A DNA stretch of 52,206 nucleotides, taken from assembly GCA_017939755.1 (NCBI GenBank), contig JAGBAJ010000046.1:1-52206 (forward strand), in the 5' to 3' direction. The DNA is from Clostridia bacterium (GTDB taxonomy: Bacteria; Bacillota; Clostridia; TANB77; CAG-508). Both the position numbers and the translations under genes were made by a program. Below are positions 23,200 to 30,098 of this stretch, piece by piece (position 1 is the stretch's first letter; each line of letters opens with the position of its first letter). The notes under the pieces are model-generated. The model ran no database searches. It worked only from the letters and a program-made list of their open reading frames with translations, and was not told the origin of the DNA.

Positions 23200-23379
23200 C
23201 ACATTTTACAAAAAATTTTTTATTTTTTTTAATTATTTTTGTAGTCCAGTAAAAATTTTGCGTCAATAAAAAATGAAACATTTGTTCACTTTTTTATATG
23301 CCATAGAATAATTAAATATTCTATTTTTGTTCCAGAACCTTTATTGTAGAATAATTAAATATTCTTGCGAGTTCTAAAA

Positions 23380-23403
23380 AAATAGGGTTTCCCCTATTTT
23401 AAT
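23380..23403 (-). terminator. Terminator after the 23394 gene
   Basis: AAAATAGGG / CCCTATTTT-type stem around TTTC, overlapping the stop. Confidence 0.65.
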
Positions 23404-23810
23404 AATTCTTTAATAAGTTGTAAATCTTCGTTTGGTATTTCTCTTTTTAACCACCCTGTGCCAAACTTGTACCCATTATCAACTAGCAAACCAATACTTT
23501 CAAGATATTCGCATTGCTCGGTGTAAATGTTTGCATTAACTCCACCAAACTTGTCTGCAAGTGCTTTTTCTTGTTTTTCAGTGCCTGCGTGCATATCGTT
23601 TAAGTGATACAATTTCCATAATCTATAAATTTGATCAAATGTTTCGTTTGGTGTAATTATCTTGTTTATTTCATCTAAGCATTGCCCACCATAATGTGCC
23701 GTATGCCCACTCGCCGTAAATACATTTTCGTCAGTTAGTGCAATGTCAACCTTTGCAAATTGCCCCTTTTTGCCTTTAATCTCAAACTTAAAATTTTTTT
23801 GTTTTTCCAT
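23394..23810 (-). CDS. Conserved phage-type protein (LYHLNDMHAGTEKQE), 138 aa
   Basis: Contains FTASGHTAHYGGQCLDEI and WKLYHLNDMHAGTEKQEKAL. The WxxYHLNDxHAGTxxQE string is one I recognise from many uncharacterised phage proteins. The clustered His, Cys and Asp suggest a metal site, but no enzyme activity is known to me. Single-gene unit, AAAAGGAG. Confidence 0.72.
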   Translation of the reverse strand: MEKQKNFKFEIKGKKGQFAKVDIALTDENVFTASGHTAHYGGQCLDEINKIITPNETFDQIYRLWKLYHLNDMHAGTEKQEKALADKFGGVNANIYTEQCEYLESIGLLVDNGYKFGTGWLKREIPNEDLQLIKELLK

Positions 23811-23841
23811 GTTTTAATCTCCTTTTGTTTTTCATACCTAT

Positions 23842-23870
23842 ATTATAGCATAACATTAAAATAATGTCAA
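23842..23870 (-). promoter_or_regulatory. Promoter of the 23810 gene
   Basis: TTGACA (23865-23870), 17 bp, TATAAT (23842-23847). Confidence 0.85.
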
Positions 23871-23988
23871 CACATTTTAAGTAATTTTTTAAAAATTTTT
23901 TCATAAGCCAGAACTTTTAATCCGTCAAGAATAATTATTTATTCTACACTCTTTTTACTGTTCCATAGAATAATTAAATATTCTCCAA

Positions 23989-24017
23989 TGTGGATAACTT
24001 TGTGGATAAGTGGATAA
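23989..24017 (+). promoter_or_regulatory. DnaA-box cluster 1 (candidate origin)
   Basis: Two perfect DnaA boxes TGTGGATAA (complement TTATCCACA) at 23989-23997 and 24001-24009 and a one-mismatch box AGTGGATAA at 24009-24017. They lie between palindrome copies at 23967 and 24023, beside long AT tracts. Confidence 0.75.
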
Positions 24018-24084
24018 CTTATAGAATATTTAATTATTCTTTTTTCACCGTCTTTTACCAGAATAAATAATTATTTTTAAGTAA

Positions 24085-24118
24085 ATAAAAAAAGGACTTT
24101 TAACAAGTCCTTTTTACT
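24085..24118 (-). terminator. Terminator after the 24100 gene
   Basis: AAGGACTT / AAGTCCTT stem overlapping the gene end, T-run after. Confidence 0.7.
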
Positions 24119-24531
24119 CCACCATTTAAAGATTGTATGCCAACACTTCCAAAAGTACTTGACCATTCATCAGTCATATTACATACATAAGTCATACAAA
24201 AACCATTTTTTATATCATAGTCAAAATATGTGACATCTTCTTCAAATTCTTCTTGACTTCTTCCATTTACATATAACATAGTTAGTAATTCGCCAAATTC
24301 AGTATGATTCTTTATACAATGATAAACTTTAAGACCTTTATGCTCTTTTTCAAATTTTGCAACTGCTTTTTCTTCTTCTTCATTTAACCAGTAAAGTATG
24401 CCTAAAAACTCACTTTTCCAAGCCTTGTCATTTTTTCTAAAATCGCCAACACAAGTAAATTCGCCTTCATCGTGCAATTTTAACATTTTCATTCTTCGTA
24501 AACATTCTTCTTTGATTTTTTCATAATTCAT
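24100..24531 (-). CDS. Hypothetical acidic protein, 143 aa
   Basis: Contains LRRMKMLKLHDEGEFTCVGDFR and ILYWLNEEEEKAVAKFEKEHKGLKVYH, then FGELLTMLYVNGRSQEEFEED. It resembles an uncharacterised phage and plasmid family by pattern. Single-gene unit with AAGGG upstream. Confidence 0.68.
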   Translation of the reverse strand: MNYEKIKEECLRRMKMLKLHDEGEFTCVGDFRKNDKAWKSEFLGILYWLNEEEEKAVAKFEKEHKGLKVYHCIKNHTEFGELLTMLYVNGRSQEEFEEDVTYFDYDIKNGFCMTYVCNMTDEWSSTFGSVGIQSLNGGVKRTC

Positions 24532-24586
24532 ATTTAACCCTTCTTTTATTTAATTTAGTAAATAACTTTTATTTATTTACACTTAT

Positions 24587-24615
24587 ATATTATCATATTA
24601 TGATATATTTGTCAA
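24587..24615 (-). promoter_or_regulatory. Promoter of the 24531 gene
   Basis: TTGACA (24610-24615), 17 bp, TAATAT (24587-24592). Confidence 0.78.
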
Positions 24616-24802
24616 TACAATTTAAGTATTTTCTTAAAAATTAAAAAATCTTTTTAACAGGAGTTAGCAAAAACTTTGCGTCAAGAATAAATAATTATTC
24701 CGACCACAAATTAGCACTCCATAGAATAATTAAATATTCTTGCTTTGTTCTAAAATTTAGCACTTTCCAGAATAATTAAATATTCTTTATACAACAATAA
24801 AA

Positions 24803-24831
24803 AATTGCCGTTAGGCAATTTTTTCTTAATA
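24803..24831 (-). terminator. Terminator after the 24826 gene
   Basis: AAAATTGCC / GGCAATTTT stem around a four-base loop. Confidence 0.75.
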
Positions 24832-25050
24832 GTAAAAATCTTCATTTTGTATAGTTCTTTTAAAAATTTTTATGCACTCTGCATAGGCTTCGCCGTTTTC
24901 TGCTATATCATAAAAATCTTCTTCCGTTGGTTCATCTGGAACACCATATACTAACCACTCTTCTATCAGTTCTTCATCATTACTTGTTAGAATACAAGTG
25001 TTCATTGCCTTTAATTGCTCTACTCTTAATTGTGTTGTAATATCTCTCAT
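24826..25050 (-). CDS. Hypothetical acidic protein, 74 aa
   Basis: Strongly acidic (SNDEELIEEWLVYGVPDEPTEED) with a helical C-terminus. Single-gene unit; AAAGGGAG before ATG. No motif. Confidence 0.65.
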   Translation of the reverse strand: MRDITTQLRVEQLKAMNTCILTSNDEELIEEWLVYGVPDEPTEEDFYDIAENGEAYAECIKIFKRTIQNEDFYY

Positions 25051-25084
25051 AATTTTAATCTCCCTTTGTTTTTATTACATTTAT

Positions 25085-25113
25085 AGTATATCATAAACTT
25101 ACACTTTTGTCAA
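25085..25113 (-). promoter_or_regulatory. Promoter of the 25050 gene
   Basis: TTGACA (25108-25113), 17 bp, TATACT (25085-25090). Confidence 0.8.
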
Positions 25114-25194
25114 CACATTTTCAGTATTTTTTTAAAAAAATTTTTAAAATTTTAATATAAAGAATAATTAAATATTCTCAATGTTCTAAAATAA

Positions 25195-25222
25195 AAAAGA
25201 ATAGTTTTTGCTATTCTTTTTC
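25195..25222 (-). terminator. Terminator after the 25211 gene
   Basis: AGAATAG / CTATTCT stem and T-run. Confidence 0.7.
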
Positions 25223-25561
25223 AACTCCATATATTATTGTACATTTTTCTAATTGACTTATTAACACTAAATAATCAACTCCATAATTACCTTTATAATA
25301 ATAATATTCATTATTTGGTATTAAATCAACACGACTATCGTTTTCAAACTTAACATAGTTATCAGTCACTTTTATTGACTTTTTCCAACCAAACCAAAAC
25401 TTATCAACATAACTTTCATTTGTTTCATCTAGTCTTTCATCAGCCGTTTCAACTTTGCTTTGCAATTCATCTAATTCCATAATTGCAAACTTACTATACA
25501 ATAGACAAACCCGACTTTCCTTAAAAATTTTTTGTGTTTCTACTTTTGTTATTTTTTTCAT
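25211..25561 (-). CDS. Hypothetical protein, 116 aa
   Basis: Helical N-terminal half with a heptad run (ELDELQSKVETADERLDET) and a beta-rich C-terminal half (YYYYKGNYGVDYLVLISQLEK). Single-gene unit with AAAGGGAG. No family. Confidence 0.65.
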   Translation of the reverse strand: MKKITKVETQKIFKESRVCLLYSKFAIMELDELQSKVETADERLDETNESYVDKFWFGWKKSIKVTDNYVKFENDSRVDLIPNNEYYYYKGNYGVDYLVLISQLEKCTIIYGVEKE

Positions 25562-25594
25562 ACTTTTAATCTCCCTTTGTTTTAAGTATACCCA

Positions 25595-25623
25595 ATTATA
25601 TCATACCAAAAAATAAATGTCAA
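25595..25623 (-). promoter_or_regulatory. Promoter of the 25561 gene
   Basis: TTGACA (25618-25623), 17 bp, TATAAT (25595-25600). Confidence 0.82.
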
Positions 25624-25737
25624 TACATTTTAAGTAATTTTTCTAAATTTTTAAAATAATTATTTATTCCAGAACTTTCTACTTATTCCAGAATAATTAA
25701 ATATTCCTATGACGGCGACTTGTTCCAGATAACCGAC

Positions 25738-25766
25738 TTTTCCACATACTTTTCCACATTTCCACA
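25738..25766 (-). promoter_or_regulatory. DnaA-box cluster 2
   Basis: TTTTCCACA at 25738-25746 and 25750-25758 (both fit TTWTNCACA) and ATTTCCACA at 25758-25766. Spacings are 12 and 8 bp, the same as in cluster 1 but with the boxes facing the other way. Palindromes at 25690 and 25782 flank the cluster. Confidence 0.6.
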
Positions 25767-25811
25767 ATTTCAGTACTTTTTAGAATATTTAATTATTCCC
25801 GCAACTAAAAA

Positions 25812-25838
25812 AAGAATAGTGGTATTAAAACCACTAAT
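25812..25838 (-). terminator. Terminator after the 25834 gene
   Basis: AGTGGT / ACCACT stem, followed by CTATTCT and a T-run on the minus strand. Confidence 0.55.
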
Positions 25839-26019
25839 TCCCTAAAAATGTATACAAGCCTTTATCTCTATGTATCATTTTTATTTCATCTCTTGCTTCT
25901 TGTAAACTTTCATAATGTACAATATCAACTCCATACATTACATAAGTTTCTCCGTTGTATTCATAAATTTCTTTTCCTTCAAATCTTTCTGCAAGTTTTA
26001 AAACTAAATCTTCTCGCAT
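25834..26019 (-). CDS. Hypothetical protein, 61 aa
   Basis: Alpha/beta mini-protein (MREDLVLKLAERFEGKEIYE; TYVMYGVDIVHYESLQEA). Overlaps the end of the gene at 26004, so coupled. AAAGGAG upstream. Confidence 0.65.
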   Translation of the reverse strand: MREDLVLKLAERFEGKEIYEYNGETYVMYGVDIVHYESLQEARDEIKMIHRDKGLYTFLGN

Positions 26020-26198
26020 ACTAATTCTCCTTTATGATTATTTTTATATCTTGCAATTAAACTTTCTTTTGCTTTACCAGTTTTCATTTTATCATAACTA
26101 ATTATTCTCACTAACTCGTTATTGATAAAACCAGTATAGGTTATTGTTCCACAAGTGTTGTAATAACCACATAAATTTTTAACTTTTAACTTTTCCAT
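26004..26198 (-). CDS. Small basic protein, 64 aa
   Basis: Start at MEKLKVKNLCGYYNTCG with AAAGGGAG. Basic, with two Cys near the N-terminus and a third near the end. First gene of a two-gene unit. The segment GTITYTGFINNELVRIISY suggests a small beta barrel. Confidence 0.65.
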   Translation of the reverse strand: MEKLKVKNLCGYYNTCGTITYTGFINNELVRIISYDKMKTGKAKESLIARYKNNHKGELVCEKI

Positions 26199-26229
26199 AA
26201 TTTTCTCCCTTTGTTTTAAGTTATAACTA

Positions 26230-26258
26230 ATTGTATCATAAATATTGTAATATGTCAA
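26230..26258 (-). promoter_or_regulatory. Promoter of the 26198 unit
   Basis: TTGACA (26253-26258), 17 bp, TACAAT (26230-26235). Confidence 0.78.
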
Positions 26259-26435
26259 TAAAAATTAAGTATTTTATTAAAAATTTTTTCATAAGCCAGC
26301 AAAAACTTTCCGTCAAATAAAAAGTGAACAAATGTTTTCATTTTATTATACCATAGAATAATTAAATATTCTCTAATGATGTTCCAGAACTTTTAACACT
26401 TTTTAGAATAATTAAATATTCTTGGACGGCGACAA

Positions 26436-26462
26436 AAAACAGCCCGTGTGGACTGTTCTATA
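26436..26462 (-). terminator. Terminator after the 26465 gene
   Basis: GGACTG / CAGCCC hairpin (AACAG...CTGTT) with T-run on the minus strand, next to GACGGCGA at 26425. Confidence 0.6.
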
Positions 26463-26464
26463 TA

Positions 26465-26668
26465 TTATAATGAGTGGACTGTATCAACTAGAATACACCA
26501 TAAACTATCAGCCGTTATACATACCTTTTTAGTATAGCCATTTTGATAAGTGATAACTGCATATTCTTCACAGTTTTCTTGCACATACTCCATTTTTGCA
26601 ATGTTCTGTATTCCGTGCTTTGCTAACAACTCTCCATAATTTTTTACAAATTCTTTTTTGTTTTCCAT
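26465..26668 (-). CDS. Hypothetical protein, 67 aa
   Basis: Start at MENKKEFVKNYGELLAKHG with GGAG upstream. Helix followed by strands (YAVITYQNGYTKKVCITADS). It is the leftmost-reading gene at the divergent point near 26.8 kb. Confidence 0.65.
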   Translation of the reverse strand: MENKKEFVKNYGELLAKHGIQNIAKMEYVQENCEEYAVITYQNGYTKKVCITADSLWCILVDTVHSL

Positions 26669-26702
26669 AATTTTTATATCTCCTTTATTTTTGTGATACC
26701 CT

Positions 26703-26731
26703 ATTGTACCATATATAAATAAATATGTCAA
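26703..26731 (-). promoter_or_regulatory. Promoter of the 26668 gene
   Basis: TTGACA (26726-26731), 17 bp, TACAAT (26703-26708). Divergent from 26954; the 220 bp between hold three palindrome copies, one CCAG element and two GACGGCGA octamers. Confidence 0.78.
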
Positions 26732-26953
26732 TACATTTTCAATAATTTTTTTAAAAATTTTTCAGCACTTCCAGAATATTTAATTATTCTCAATCATAAG
26801 CCAGCACTTTTTCGCCGTCAAGATAAAATAGAACTCTCCGTTCCAGTTTTTCATTCCATAGAATATTTAATTATTCTCTATGACGGCGACAGTTTTTTGA
26901 CTACCAAACTAAAAAAATTTTTAAGAATAACTAAATATTTTTTTAAAAATGAC

Positions 26954-26982
26954 TTGACACTTTTTTAATAATATGTTAAAAT
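26954..26982 (+). promoter_or_regulatory. Plus-strand promoter of the 27019 gene
   Basis: TTGACA (26954-26959), 17 bp, TAAAAT (26977-26982). The leader carries ATGTAAATAAA. Confidence 0.8.
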
Positions 26983-27018
26983 GTATATGTAAATAAATAA
27001 AAGGAAGGTATAAAAACT

Positions 27019-27543
27019 ATGAAACAAACAAAAACAAACAACCAAAGAAAACAAAACAACATTTTAAAAGTTAAGTGTAAACTATCACACGAAACACTAA
27101 CACCACAGCAAGCAATATGTCTAAACATTAAAAACAACAATACGGCATATATATCAAAAAAATATCTTGATATATTTGAAGAAACAACAACCGACAACTT
27201 AAAAATTGACTTATTAACTTGTGTATATCTTGGAGCAAAACTTACAACAGCAAAAACAACTTTACAAACAAACACACAGCAAGAAAACAATTATAGAATA
27301 GTTTTTAAAAATGATATAACACTTGACTTGCTAGGAAATGACAGCGAAGTAAAAAAATACTTCTATCAATTAAAAACACATAAAAACAGCATAAAAACAA
27401 TACAATACAAAAACAGCAAAAACAACTTTGAAGATATAGAAAACAAAACAACATATCCACCATATGCAAGAAAACTTGACTTGTTTAGCAAAGGTTTAAC
27501 ATATAATCCAAACAGCAAAAAAAGTGTAATAAAAACTTGGTAA
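27019..27543 (+). CDS. Plus-strand paralogue 1, 174 aa
   Basis: Basic, Asn/Lys/Thr-rich protein. It aligns along its length with the gene at 28608: ICLNIKNNNT(A/K)YI, LKIDLLT.VYLG.KL, VKK(Y/H)F, then YPPYA/S-K-L and a terminal GLTYNPNSKKSVIKTW. The C-terminal Y-N-P-N...I-K-W motif is nearly identical in both. Nothing else in the window resembles the pair and I recognise no family. AAAAGGAAGG precedes the ATG. First gene right of the divergent point, own terminator. Confidence 0.75.
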   Translation: MKQTKTNNQRKQNNILKVKCKLSHETLTPQQAICLNIKNNNTAYISKKYLDIFEETTTDNLKIDLLTCVYLGAKLTTAKTTLQTNTQQENNYRIVFKNDITLDLLGNDSEVKKYFYQLKTHKNSIKTIQYKNSKNNFEDIENKTTYPPYARKLDLFSKGLTYNPNSKKSVIKTW

Positions 27544-27556
27544 TCATAAGCCAGTA

Positions 27557-27588
27557 AAGAATAGCCGTCAAAGGTTATTCTTTTTTAT
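27557..27588 (+). terminator. Terminator after paralogue 1
   Basis: AGAATAGCC / GGTTATTCT stem and T-run. The rest of 27589-27780 holds palindromes (27610, 27695), a CCAG element and a GAACAAATGTTC element. Confidence 0.7.
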
Positions 27589-27780
27589 TTTGTTATATAT
27601 AACAGCCATAAAATAATTAAATATTTTAATGTAATCCAGTAATTTTTTTGCGTCAAATAAAAATAGAACAAATGTTCACTTATTATATACCAATAGAATA
27701 TTTAATTATTCCAGAAATTGTTTCAAAGTTCCTGCAACTTAAAAATGTAAAACCAATTTCAAGAAATTTTTAAAAAACGC

Positions 27781-27809
27781 TTGCAATTATTTTTTTATTA
27801 TGCTATTAT
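27781..27809 (+). promoter_or_regulatory. Plus-strand promoter of the 27869 gene
   Basis: TTGCAA (27781-27786), 17 bp, TATTAT (27804-27809). The leader can form an 8-bp hairpin (TAGGTATT / AATGCCTA) before the ribosome site. Confidence 0.7.
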
Positions 27810-27868
27810 ATTTATATAGGTATTAAGGGAAATGCCTACTATAAAATTTAATATTTAAGGAGAAAACT

Positions 27869-28141
27869 ATGAAAGAAAACATTTTAAAATTTAAAGTGGA
27901 GTTAATTGAGCCACACAACAAATTTGATAGCATATTTTTAATGAGAGAGTACAAAGCCAACTCTCATTATGGAAATGACACTTACATTGCAATTTCTAGG
28001 TTGATAAGCAATTTCAGTCAAACTATAAACTATGGAGTAATTGATTGCCGTTATCAAACTAATTACAATATGAAAAAAACCTGTAAACAATATTTAAAAG
28101 ATTACTTTGGAAAAAACTTAAAACAAATTACTCTTTGCTAA
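27869..28141 (+). CDS. Hypothetical protein, 90 aa
   Basis: Begins MKENILKFKVELIEPHNKFD; beta-rich middle with YIAISRLISNFSQTINYG and a basic helical end (CKQYLKDYFGKNLKQ). TAAGGAG before ATG, a terminator straight after. Single-gene unit. No family. Confidence 0.68.
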   Translation: MKENILKFKVELIEPHNKFDSIFLMREYKANSHYGNDTYIAISRLISNFSQTINYGVIDCRYQTNYNMKKTCKQYLKDYFGKNLKQITLC

Positions 28142-28148
28142 AAATAAA

Positions 28149-28178
28149 AACACCTGTATTCCCTTGCAGGTGTTTTTT
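28149..28178 (+). terminator. Terminator after the 27869 gene
   Basis: AACACCTG / CAGGTGTT stem with T-run. Confidence 0.8.
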
Positions 28179-28370
28179 CTTTTTCAAACCATAGCCCAGA
28201 AAAAATTTTGCGTCAAGATAAAATGTTATGATTTTTGCCAAAATTAGAACCATAAGAATATTTAATTATTCTGCAAAAGTGAACAAATGTTTTATTTTTT
28301 GTTTTTCTTAACTTTTTTATATCTTTTTTACACTTTTTTAAAAATAATTAAATATTTTTTGTAAAATGGG

Positions 28371-28400
28371 TTGACATATTAAAAAAGTATATGTTATATT
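28371..28400 (+). promoter_or_regulatory. Plus-strand promoter of the 28447-29180 unit
   Basis: TTGACA (28371-28376), 18 bp, TATATT (28395-28400). The 300 bp before it hold a CCAG element, a GTGAACAAATGTT element and two palindromes. Confidence 0.8.
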
Positions 28401-28446
28401 TGGGTATGCTTAACTAAGCAAATACATATTAAAGGGGGTTGCAAAT

Positions 28447-28578
28447 ATGAGTTATAATGAGTTAGTAGAGTTTATTAAAAACTTAAAGCAAGTAGGTTGC
28501 AAAACAATTAAAGACGCATATAGCATATTATATAGAGATGAAAACACAACTCTATACATACAAACACAAATAGCATAA
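28447..28578 (+). CDS. Small protein, 43 aa
   Basis: MSYNELVEFIKNLKQVGCKT and on, with AAAGGGGG before the ATG. Helical with one Cys. It lies 29 bases upstream of paralogue 2 on the same transcript, so it may act with it. Confidence 0.6.
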   Translation: MSYNELVEFIKNLKQVGCKTIKDAYSILYRDENTTLYIQTQIA

Positions 28579-28607
28579 TATAATAATTATAAAGGGGTTA
28601 AAAAAAT

Positions 28608-29180
28608 ATGAATATAAACAAATTATCAAATACACAAATAAACACAAATAAAGGTAAAACAAATCAATTGAAATGCAAATGTAATTTATCAAATGAGTAT
28701 ATATATTATAAAGGTATATGCTTAAATATTAAAAATAATAATACTAAATACATTAAAGATAGTTATTTACAACATAAAGTATTTGATGGGTTATCTTTAA
28801 GCGATAGTTTTAAAATTGACTTGCTAACACTAGTTTATTTAGGTTGTAAACTAGTAAATAACAATGATATTGAATTGACTAGTTATAACTTTAAAAATAA
28901 TCAAAAAGCAAGTTATATTATAACACTAAAAAACGACTTAATCATATACATATATGGTAGTGATGCAAGCGTTAAAAAACACTTTAATATACTAAAAAAA
29001 TATAAAACTAGCATAAAGCATATTGAGTTTTATACACTAGTTAAACATAACTATACTAGTTATGCAATAGCAACCGATTTTATGGTATATTACCCACCAT
29101 ATAGCAAAAAATTATTTGAGTATAATAATGGTATAGGTTATAATCCAAATACAAAAAATACCACTATTAAAATTTGGTAA
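28608..29180 (+). CDS. Plus-strand paralogue 2, 190 aa
   Basis: Homologous over its full length to the protein at 27019, with identical ICLNIKNNNT, KIDLLT.VYLG, YPPYSKKL and a GIGYNPNTKNTTIKIW end. Codon usage differs (more T-ending codons, less A-rich), so the duplication is not recent. Basic. AAAGGGG precedes the ATG. Function unknown. Confidence 0.75.
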   Translation: MNINKLSNTQINTNKGKTNQLKCKCNLSNEYIYYKGICLNIKNNNTKYIKDSYLQHKVFDGLSLSDSFKIDLLTLVYLGCKLVNNNDIELTSYNFKNNQKASYIITLKNDLIIYIYGSDASVKKHFNILKKYKTSIKHIEFYTLVKHNYTSYAIATDFMVYYPPYSKKLFEYNNGIGYNPNTKNTTIKIW

Positions 29181-29192
29181 AACTTAAAAATA

Positions 29193-29226
29193 AAAAAGTA
29201 TATCAAAAAATGATATACTTTTTTTA
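29193..29226 (+). terminator. Terminator after paralogue 2
   Basis: AAAAAGTATATCA / TGATATACTTTTT, a 13-bp stem, also usable from the other strand. Confidence 0.8.
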
Positions 29227-29248
29227 TACTTATTTTATAATATCAATT

Positions 29249-29285
29249 TTAAGCCATTTTTAAGCCGTTTAAAGCGTGTTTTATA
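29249..29285. repeat. AGCC iteron-like cluster, locus 3
   Basis: TTTTAAGCCATTTTTAAGCC followed by GTTTAAAGCGTG, in phase with the helical turn. Related to 376, 12937 and 51422. Confidence 0.6.
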
Positions 29286-29320
29286 GTTAGGTTGATAAAA
29301 TACCTTGCTTTGATATAATA

Positions 29321-29359
29321 TGCTTTAAAATGCTTTAAAATGCTTTAAAATGCTTTAAA
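29321..29359. repeat. Four tandem 10-bp repeats TGCTTTAAAA
   Basis: Exact tandem units, the last ending TGCTTTAAA-T. Each unit contains TTTAAA. They lie in the gene-free convergent zone 72 bp after the AGCC cluster. Confidence 0.8.
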
Positions 29360-29447
29360 TAGGGGGTATATTATTTTTAGTGTTTACTTTTGATATAGTG
29401 AAGGGGGGTAGTTATTGAAAAAGTGAACAAATGTTTTATTTGAAACC

Positions 29448-29600
29448 CATTGAGCACCCCACCACAAACACCACGCAGTACATTTTCAATCCCCCGAACT
29501 ACACCCAACTCCAAATCCCCATACACACCCCTATATACCCGTACCCCTACTATTCGGTATTTCCTAATAGCTCCCCTTACCCAGACTTCCGTGCTATCGC
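29448..29600. other. C-rich, A/C-biased tract in a convergent gap
   Basis: Runs of CCCC and CACACCCC on the plus strand, out of keeping with the AT-rich surroundings. It resembles the minus strand of 51230-51365. Overlapping ORFs through it (Pro/Thr/Tyr-rich) lack a ribosome site at a usable distance. I see no gene in 29227-29723. Confidence 0.5.
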
Positions 29601-29723
29601 ACTTCCTTCTCTGTTATAGGGGGGATAGTTTACTATACATATTTATATACTCGTAGGGCGGGTATTTTCCTATGACGGATTTTTATATCTGGCTTATAGG
29701 TCTTTAATCTTGTGGCCCGTGTA

Positions 29724-30098
29724 TTATTTAATAGGGGTTAACTCTAAAACTTCGCTAGGCACTAAAATCCATAGGCTGTAATATTTAGCAGTATACTGTG
29801 CCTCGTAAAGCCAAGTATTTAACTCTATTCTTTTTAAAGTAATAGCATAGTTATCTGTATCTGGTAAAGTAGGGACTATCTCTTCTATGTAATGTTTTTG
29901 TTCTTTAAAGACGGCGATTTCATGGTTATACCCTATTGGCGTGCATGCTAACGCTATGGTGGTAATGATTCCTATAATAGATAATATCATTCCACCAAAC
30001 AATAATATCACGTGTTCATCCCAAACTCTCTTAAAACATACAATTAAACACACTATCCCCGCAATTATTAGTAAAATTGCTAATATTAATCCTAACAT
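29724..30098 (-). CDS. Two-helix membrane protein, 124 aa
   Basis: Two hydrophobic segments, about residues 2-22 (LGLILAILLIIAGIVCLIVC) and 32-56 (ILLFGGMILSIIGIITTIAL), then a soluble C-terminal half of about 65 residues. GGAGG before the ATG. Its start overlaps the end of the Thg1-like gene by seven bases, so it is translated with it. No family; it may anchor a partner at the membrane. Confidence 0.72.
   Translation of the reverse strand: MLGLILAILLIIAGIVCLIVCFKRVWDEHVILLFGGMILSIIGIITTIALACTPIGYNHEIAVFKEQKHYIEEIVPTLPDTDNYAITLKRIELNTWLYEAQYTAKYYSLWILVPSEVLELTPIK

Larger units (their letters stand above)
21549..28216. repeat. Dispersed 21-bp element CCAG...CGTCAA, nine copies
   Basis: Pattern CCAGNAA, T-rich centre, then CGTCAA, always 21 bp, all on the plus strand: 21549, 23246, 23908, 24664, 26296, 26801, 27551, 27636 and 28196. 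Usually followed closely by a palindrome copy or the GAACAAATGTTC element. Confined to the 21.5-28.2 kb region. Confidence 0.75.
295..28358. repeat. Dispersed 18-bp palindrome, about 50 copies
   Basis: Consensus AGAATATTTAATTATTCT, six-base inverted arms around an asymmetric AT core. Copies or close variants start at 295, 506, 3151, 4600, 6439, 7469, 7715, 8507, 8552, 9430, 10488, 11245, 12959, 14601, 15196, 16248, 17521, 18325, 19646, 19684, 20130, 20539, 21043, 21569, 21608, 21641, 22272, 22602, 23305, 23348, 23928, 23967, 24023, 24060, 24684, 24723, 24769, 25161, 25653, 25690, 25782, 26355, 26405, 26773, 26860, 26924, 27610, 27695, 28255 and 28341. Virtually all are intergenic, between a terminator and the next promoter, in either orientation. 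I found none after 28.4 kb. The symmetry suits binding by a dimeric protein. Confidence 0.9.
23277..29435. repeat. Dispersed GTGAACAAATGTT element, five copies
   Basis: Copies at 23277-23289 (inverted), 26324-26336, 27666-27679, 28279-28291 and 29423-29435. The core GAACAAATGTTC has 5-bp inverted arms. In three copies it sits between a 21-bp CCAG element and a palindrome copy, forming a composite of about 60 bp. Confidence 0.65.

Noticed and set aside
295..28358. CRISPR array interpretation of the many short repeats
   Set aside because: Copies are irregularly spaced by genes and vary in orientation; there are no constant-length spacers or cas genes.
29431..29619. Pro/Tyr-rich 62-aa ORF on the plus strand
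   Set aside because: Its ATG lies inside the dispersed GTGAACAAATGTT element, no ribosome site is at a usable distance, and the frame follows the C-rich composition.
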